Source: Treponema primitia ZAS-2
GTDB lineage: Bacteria; Spirochaetota; Spirochaetia; Treponematales; Breznakiellaceae
DNA: 64,000 nucleotides
Assembly: GCF_000214375.1 (NCBI RefSeq)
Contig: NC_015578.1
Location: 992,001-1,056,000 of the forward strand
Reading direction: 5' to 3'
Both the position numbers and the translations under genes were made by a program. Position 1 is the first letter of the stretch, and each line of letters opens with the position of its first letter. This document shows positions 58,775 to 64,000 of this stretch, piece after piece. A model generated the notes under the pieces. The model saw only the letters and a list, made by a program, of their open reading frames with translations. It searched no databases and was not told the origin of the DNA.

Positions 58775-61700
58775 CTATTCAACCTTTGGCAATCTATTTA
58801 CAATATCAACCGTTTTCACACTTAGGCTTATGACTGACAGCAATAAGTCCAGTATATACCGTGGATCCCCATGTTCCGCAGCCCAATCATTGGGATTATT
58901 GGTTATACCGCTTTCTTTGTGGGTGGTTACAGCGTAACGTTCCATAATCCATTCGATGGCAGATTTTCCGTTTACCACATATTCATAGGCTTTAGCGGGG
59001 ATGTTAGAAATTGTTATTTGGGCATTATAGATAATAGTATCTTTCTGTTCCTTCTTATCCTTTTTAGCGAATTCCATTTTATTAACTACAAAATCTTTTT
59101 TCTCTACCCCTGTTACTTTAACCTCGGCAGGTTTCTTCTGATCCTCATAAGTTAGATGAAGATCCGCAAGTTTTTTTCCGGCTTCGCTAAATTCCCAAAA
59201 ATCATGAGGCTTTTCTACTAATGGAAGGCGGGGGAGCATTTTTTTAAGGTCGTTGGCGAAGGTTTTGCGATACTCCGGGCTATGGAGAATACCGTAGACA
59301 TAATAAAAAATGTCTTCTTTTGTCACACGGTTCCCATAACGGGTTCTGGCCTGTTCAAAAATAAAATCTGAAATAGCGTCATGGCGAATATATTCATCAT
59401 CTACATTTTCAAATAATCCACCCTGAACCTTATCTTTCTTTTCATACCAATACAGAGGAAAACATTGGGATTTTCCAATTACTTCAAGGTCTGGTAAAAC
59501 ATCGGTAATTATACAAGAAAATTCTTTTGTAACACCTACGCCAGAAACACAAATTAAATGATTTTTATATTCTGCTGTTGGAAATAACTTTTGTTGTTGA
59601 TATGTTCTTTGGATGAATTGTTTTTCATAGCAAAATGTTTGCTTTACAAAAGGGCGGTATAAAGACACACATAATGAATTATTGTCGAAATTATATTTGA
59701 TGTTATTTTCAAGATCTTTAAGAAACATATCTGTCCAAGTTATTTTACTTGTATCATAAGTTACCCAATTTTTAGAATAAATCTCATTCTCTGATTTTTG
59801 GTAATCAACTCTTTGCGAATTATAAAAGTTAACCATAGCCTTAATGTTTTTTGTAAGTAGGATTTCAGAAAAATTATAAAGCCATGCATCTTTATTAGTG
59901 GCTATACCTAATGAATGCGCTGTAAAATATGAATGTGAATTACTATCGAATTTATTTTCAGCCTCTATTGGTATAAATTCATTAAACCTGCTATTACGTT
60001 TATTTATCCAGTCCCCATGTTTATTTGGTTTGATCTGCGTCATTTTTATTGAAGGGTTAAGTATACTTTGCGCCGTGCTAACAATATTGAGTTTTTCCTC
60101 TCTACTTAAATAATCCCCAATGTCTTTATAAAAAATTTCATCTTTATTTTCAATTTCATTTGGTTTCTTAACAATTATGGAAATTGATACTGGCGTTCTG
60201 GAACCAGAACCAAATATTTTACCGCCTTCTTTTCGACTTAGTTCTCCACTTGTGCGTTGATTTCCTCGTAAATTATAAACATAAATTGTTGAAAATTCTT
60301 TTTCAAGAGCCATACGGAAACCGTCAAGACCATTGCTGTCAAGCCATGAACCGTTAGAAACAAAGCCAATAATACCACCATTATTGGGGTCTAAACGGTC
60401 AGAAGCCCACCGAAATGCCTTAATATAACTATCATAAGCCGCTTTATTCAAATTAGCATTGGAAGTTTCAACATAAGTTTGTGCAATTCGAGCTTCTAGT
60501 CTAGGATATACCTGATTCTGCGCATTATCATTTGCCGATTTCTGTCCTACAGAATAAGGCGGATTACCAATAATTACCCTGAGGGGCATTTTCTGCTGTT
60601 CCTGCACCCGGCGGGAGTTTTGGGGGAATATCTCGCTAAAAAGATTTTCTCCTTCTTTAGTCTCCCCTAACTGGAAAGTATCGGTAAGACAAATACCATT
60701 AAAAGCTGTATACCCATGATTAGCCGCTTTCTTTGGGAACTTCTTAATTTTAGCTTTTGCCCCGGAATCTGCAACGGCTAATTCCTTAATAGGCTCTAAA
60801 AATATTTCGTTATAGGGGTCAAGAGATTTTAATAAATCATGGTATACGTTCTCAATGTTAATCGAAGCGATATAATAAGCCAGCAACATTATTTCGTTGG
60901 CGTGGATTTCTTTGTTATACTTCCGTTCTAAATCTTCCGGGCGGATTATGCCGCTTTGGAGCAGGCGGGTTATAAAGGTCCCGGTCCCCGTGAAGGGGTC
61001 AAGGATATGGACATTCTCATCGGATAAGCTGCGGGAGAATTCCTTTTGTAAAACATCTTCAACGCTGTGAATAATAAAATCTACAATTTCCACCGGAGTA
61101 TACACTATCCCCAATTTTTCCGTTACCAGCGGGAAAGCAGTGCGGAAAAATTTATCGTAAAGGTCGCTGATTACCCTTTGTTTGGCTTCTCCGTTGTCTA
61201 AACCTTCGGCACGTTTGCGGACCGATACATAGAAGCGGTCAAGCTGCTCGCTGTCCTCTTTGGTGGTTTTTTCATTAAGGACATTGATAATACCCTGCAT
61301 GGATTGGGATACGGGGTTGTTTTTGACGAAAGAATAATCCTCAAAAAGGGCTTCAAATACAGGCTGGGTAATGATGTGCTGGGCCAGCATTTCTATTGCG
61401 TCTTTCTGTGATACGGAAGGGTTTATGTTTTTCTGTAAGCCCGATAGATAGCGGGTGAATTCGTCCTTGGGTTTTCCTTCCTGCGAGACAATGGCGGTGA
61501 TTTGTTCGATATGACGCTCGGCAATTTTAGCAACATCGGCGGCCCATTGTTCCCAGTATAAACGGTTGCCGCATTTCTGTACCATCTTGGCATAAATGTA
61601 GCCCTGGAATTGGGCGAATTCCAGTTCCATTTGTTTCTGGAATTCGGATTTTAGTTTTCGGTCCTTTGCGGCGCCGCTTCCGCTGTCATCGTCTCCATCG

Positions 61701-63754
61701 GCGGCAGCCCCGCCTATACTGGTTCCGGTTACTTTAATTTTATCGGGCTTCTTTTTATTGAGTTCTATTTTATTGATGGTAGCGTTAAAACGGTCATCGT
61801 GGGCGCGGAGGGCATTAAGGACGGTCCATACTACATTAAAGCGGTCGGATGCAAGGATTTTTTCCGGTTCCGCTGTACTCGGTACAACCACAGGGATTAT
61901 GATATAGCCGTATTTTTTATTGGGGGCTTTACGCATTACCCGGCCTACGGACTGGACTACATCAATCTGGCTGTTCCGGGCGGACAGGAACATAACGGCG
62001 TCCAGGGATGGAACATCTACACCCTCGGAAAGACAGCGGACATTATTAAGGATATGGCAATCCTGCTTTCCGGTATCCGCCGATTTAAGCCATTGCAATT
62101 TCCGTTCCCTGGTCTGCGCTCCCATGGTACCGTCTACATGTTTGGATTCTACGGTAACAATTTCCTTGCGCTGTTCTTCGGTGAGGCTTTCAAAATAGGC
62201 TTCCCGAACATCATTAAAAGCTTCGGCTGTTGCCTTTGATATGGCGATATTCTGACAAAAAGCAACGGCGCTGTGCATGGGCTGGGGGTCTATGTTTTCA
62301 AAGATTTCTTTGTCGGTTAAGGATTTTTTGGAAAGGGCATTGATACAACCGATAATTTTTAATGCATCCTCTACTTCGATTTCCTTGTTTTCATTTGAAT
62401 TATGCTTTTCTATAGCGGCTTTTAATTTTTCGTTTAATTGCTCTGTTTCGATGGTTAAGACAATGACTTTATAATCGGATAATAATTCTTTATCTACGGC
62501 CTCGCCAAAACCAATACGGTACATTTCTTCACCGTATAATTTGGTATCATCCATGGAGCATAAAAGAGCATCCGCCTCTTTTGCCTTTTTCTGCGCCGAT
62601 TCGGAATAGAGCCGGGGGGTGGCGGTCATGTAGATTCGTTTTTTGCTTTTGAGGAATTTGTCGTCGTGGACTTTTACAAAGGCCGATTCATCCTGGCCGG
62701 AAATAGTTACACCGGTGGTGCGGTGAGCTTCGTCGCATATTATAAGGTCAAATAGAAATGAGCCTTGTTTCTGCTTGTTTATGGATTTTTGTACCTGGCT
62801 GATTACGTCTATGGATTGGTAGGTTGAAAATACTACCACTAAGCCGCCTGACTTCTTTTGTGAAGCTATGGCACGGTCGTATTGCTGGGTAATGTTCTTA
62901 ATGTTGGTGGAAGCTGGCAAGGCTAAATCAACGACAGAATCATCGTCCTTGGTTTTTGACACTTGGGCATCTGAACAAATACAGATGGGGTATAGGGGTT
63001 CCTGTGCCTGGGCGGACCATTCCCGGAGGGTTTGGCCTAAAAGGGCGATAGAGGGGACAAGGAAAAGGGCAAAGCCTTCCCCCCCGGTTTCGTTCTCGAG
63101 TATGCGAAGGCTGGTAAAGGTCTTGCCGGTTCCGCAGGCCATTATCAGTTTGCCCCGGTCGCTGGTTTTAAGGTAGTTATGGGTAGCATCTATGGCAGTC
63201 TGCTGGTGGGGTTTGGGGCTGTACCGCTTTTTTACGGCCTGTTCGCCGGAACTTCCTTTGTCCAGTTTGGCCCAATCTACGGGGGCGTCAACTAAATCTA
63301 AATACCCCCGCCGTATGACTTCCGGGGTTTGGCCTTTTATGGTGTTTTCAGCTTCGGGGTTAAACCCGGCTATGGTGGTATCAAGCCATAAGCGGCATGA
63401 GAAACGGACTTTTTTACCCGGCTCCAGAACATCGTAAAAGGATTTGCCGGAGGTAGACAGAAAGGTGTCTACCATTGGTTTGTTGATCCGGGTATCTTCT
63501 TTGAAACATTTACATTGGATAGCCCAATAATCGCCGTGGATAGTCCGGGCAACGAGGTCTATTCCGGTATCTTTGCCAGAAAAGTCCTTCCGTGAGGGGA
63601 AATCGCCCCATAGCCAGACATTGCTCCACTGAGCAGCATAGAGGGGATCGGATTTGAGGTATTCCTGCATGAGTTTTTCAAAGCGGTAGCCTTTGTCCCG
63701 TTCGGAGAAGGCGGTGTCACGGTATTTTTGGATTACGGTTTCAAAGGGGTTCAT
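58775..63754 (-). CDS. Type ISP restriction-modification enzyme
   Basis: The 1659-aa single chain holds all activities. N-terminal Mrr-like nuclease: G-I-D-L-V-A-R (Asp66) and W-A-I-Q-C-K (Gln80, Lys82). SF2 helicase: M-A-C-G-T-G-K-T, C-D-E-A-H-R-T-T, M-T-A-T-P-R, V-G-R-V-M-R-K-A. N6-adenine methyltransferase: D-P-F-T-G-T-G-T-F and G-N-P-P-Y-S-V-G. About 500 C-terminal residues should be the target-recognition part. This is the LlaGI/LlaBIII plan, at a similar length. All motifs look intact. It overlaps the partial upstream gene by 4 bp. Confidence 0.93.
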   Translation of the reverse strand: MNPFETVIQKYRDTAFSERDKGYRFEKLMQEYLKSDPLYAAQWSNVWLWGDFPSRKDFSGKDTGIDLVARTIHGDYWAIQCKCFKEDTRINKPMVDTFLSTSGKSFYDVLEPGKKVRFSCRLWLDTTIAGFNPEAENTIKGQTPEVIRRGYLDLVDAPVDWAKLDKGSSGEQAVKKRYSPKPHQQTAIDATHNYLKTSDRGKLIMACGTGKTFTSLRILENETGGEGFALFLVPSIALLGQTLREWSAQAQEPLYPICICSDAQVSKTKDDDSVVDLALPASTNIKNITQQYDRAIASQKKSGGLVVVFSTYQSIDVISQVQKSINKQKQGSFLFDLIICDEAHRTTGVTISGQDESAFVKVHDDKFLKSKKRIYMTATPRLYSESAQKKAKEADALLCSMDDTKLYGEEMYRIGFGEAVDKELLSDYKVIVLTIETEQLNEKLKAAIEKHNSNENKEIEVEDALKIIGCINALSKKSLTDKEIFENIDPQPMHSAVAFCQNIAISKATAEAFNDVREAYFESLTEEQRKEIVTVESKHVDGTMGAQTRERKLQWLKSADTGKQDCHILNNVRCLSEGVDVPSLDAVMFLSARNSQIDVVQSVGRVMRKAPNKKYGYIIIPVVVPSTAEPEKILASDRFNVVWTVLNALRAHDDRFNATINKIELNKKKPDKIKVTGTSIGGAAADGDDDSGSGAAKDRKLKSEFQKQMELEFAQFQGYIYAKMVQKCGNRLYWEQWAADVAKIAERHIEQITAIVSQEGKPKDEFTRYLSGLQKNINPSVSQKDAIEMLAQHIITQPVFEALFEDYSFVKNNPVSQSMQGIINVLNEKTTKEDSEQLDRFYVSVRKRAEGLDNGEAKQRVISDLYDKFFRTAFPLVTEKLGIVYTPVEIVDFIIHSVEDVLQKEFSRSLSDENVHILDPFTGTGTFITRLLQSGIIRPEDLERKYNKEIHANEIMLLAYYIASINIENVYHDLLKSLDPYNEIFLEPIKELAVADSGAKAKIKKFPKKAANHGYTAFNGICLTDTFQLGETKEGENLFSEIFPQNSRRVQEQQKMPLRVIIGNPPYSVGQKSANDNAQNQVYPRLEARIAQTYVETSNANLNKAAYDSYIKAFRWASDRLDPNNGGIIGFVSNGSWLDSNGLDGFRMALEKEFSTIYVYNLRGNQRTSGELSRKEGGKIFGSGSRTPVSISIIVKKPNEIENKDEIFYKDIGDYLSREEKLNIVSTAQSILNPSIKMTQIKPNKHGDWINKRNSRFNEFIPIEAENKFDSNSHSYFTAHSLGIATNKDAWLYNFSEILLTKNIKAMVNFYNSQRVDYQKSENEIYSKNWVTYDTSKITWTDMFLKDLENNIKYNFDNNSLCVSLYRPFVKQTFCYEKQFIQRTYQQQKLFPTAEYKNHLICVSGVGVTKEFSCIITDVLPDLEVIGKSQCFPLYWYEKKDKVQGGLFENVDDEYIRHDAISDFIFEQARTRYGNRVTKEDIFYYVYGILHSPEYRKTFANDLKKMLPRLPLVEKPHDFWEFSEAGKKLADLHLTYEDQKKPAEVKVTGVEKKDFVVNKMEFAKKDKKEQKDTIIYNAQITISNIPAKAYEYVVNGKSAIEWIMERYAVTTHKESGITNNPNDWAAEHGDPRYILDLLLSVISLSVKTVDIVNRLPKVE

Positions 63755-64000
63755 GCTGTCGCCTCTTTTGAGTTTATTTTATAGGAATTAATTCTATCAA
63801 CTAATTGTAGGTTCTTGAAATATGGCAAGCCAATACAATATTCAAAATTAGAATTTCTATCCGCAATATAAATACCACCAAGTTTTAAGGACATTTTGCT
63901 ATTTTCCTCTGCTATAAAAATATCTTGTTGGCTATTTTTAAGAAGAGTGAGCATTTTATCAATTTGAATATCAAGTTTTTTTAGAATGGTAATTAAAATA
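63751..64000 (-). CDS. Partial gene upstream of the restriction enzyme
   Basis: The frame is open to the window edge, so the start is missing; 82 C-terminal residues plus the stop are visible (K-K-L-D-I-Q-I-D-K-M-L-T-L-L-K-N-S, then L-K-L-G-G-I-Y-I-A-D-R-N-S). It ends in ATGA overlap with the Type ISP gene, so it belongs to the same operon. Composition is AT rich. No family recognised from this fragment. Confidence 0.65.
   Translation of the reverse strand, partial: ILITILKKLDIQIDKMLTLLKNSQQDIFIAEENSKMSLKLGGIYIADRNSNFEYCIGLPYFKNLQLVDRINSYKINSKEATA

Noticed and set aside
1-64000. rRNA or tRNA genes
   Set aside because: No T-loop GGTTCGAATCC-type blocks with matching acceptor stems and no rRNA-conserved stretches were found by eye; a tRNA scan would settle it.

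Overview
The window looks like the chromosome of an acetogenic, termite-gut type Treponema (a Treponema primitia-like spirochaete). I infer this from spirochaete-style lipoproteins and outer-membrane barrels, a fliM and flagellar export homologs, and above all a methyl-branch Wood-Ljungdahl gene set (metF, fhs, fchA, folD) beside a CooC-type ATPase, a folate ECF transporter, folC and a PAS-linked [FeFe]-hydrogenase-like H2 sensor. No rRNA, tRNA or CRISPR array was seen.

Layout. 1-8.9 kb: a plus-strand surface/periplasmic operon (a cadherin-like repeat protein, a beta-helix lipoprotein, an Ig-like lipoprotein and two paralogous barrel/transglutaminase-like proteins) closed by a strong bidirectional terminator. 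9-12.3 kb: mtnN with a membrane protein (minus), and a NarL-type two-component pair (plus). 12.3-19.5 kb: one long minus-strand operon, rpsP-khpA-rimM-trmD-rplS, running on into FliK-like and FlhB-like small proteins, an HD-GYP phosphodiesterase, yraN, two small proteins and a GGDEF cyclase. 19.5-27.8 kb: a 977-aa degenerate AAA/TPR-like protein, a large hybrid histidine kinase, a PIN toxin-antitoxin pair with its operator, and a PLP decarboxylase. 28-36.9 kb: an AT-rich TetR/outer-membrane pair, several lipoproteins, an OppA-like binding protein, a SPOR protein and coaE. 37-39.2 kb: an MFS exporter and an arylamine N-acetyltransferase.

39.2-53 kb is the one-carbon region. fliM and folC lie on the minus strand. 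Then come two inverted copies of a large structured element (41.9-42.45 kb), a CooC-like ATPase, folT-ecfA-ecfT, and metF-fhs-fchA-folD with a hairpin after every gene. A SpoIIE-type phosphatase and the H2-sensor-like protein converge on folD. Together these genes import and polyglutamylate folate, carry formate to methyl-THF, mature a CODH/ACS-type metalloenzyme and probably sense H2.

53.2-64 kb is an AT-rich defence and accessory island: an ASCH protein, decayed KilA-N genes carrying remarkable in-frame palindromes, a DUF1016 nuclease, a Rad50/RloC-like zinc-hook ATPase and a single-chain Type ISP restriction-modification enzyme, with a partial gene at the right edge.

Most notable observations: (1) the paired 41.9-42.45 kb elements, whose 29-bp arms differ between copies but remain complementary; (2) KilA-N paralogs that each carry a different perfect palindrome at the same codons; (3) four promoters whose -10 box sits exactly 6 nt before the ATG, implying leaderless mRNAs.
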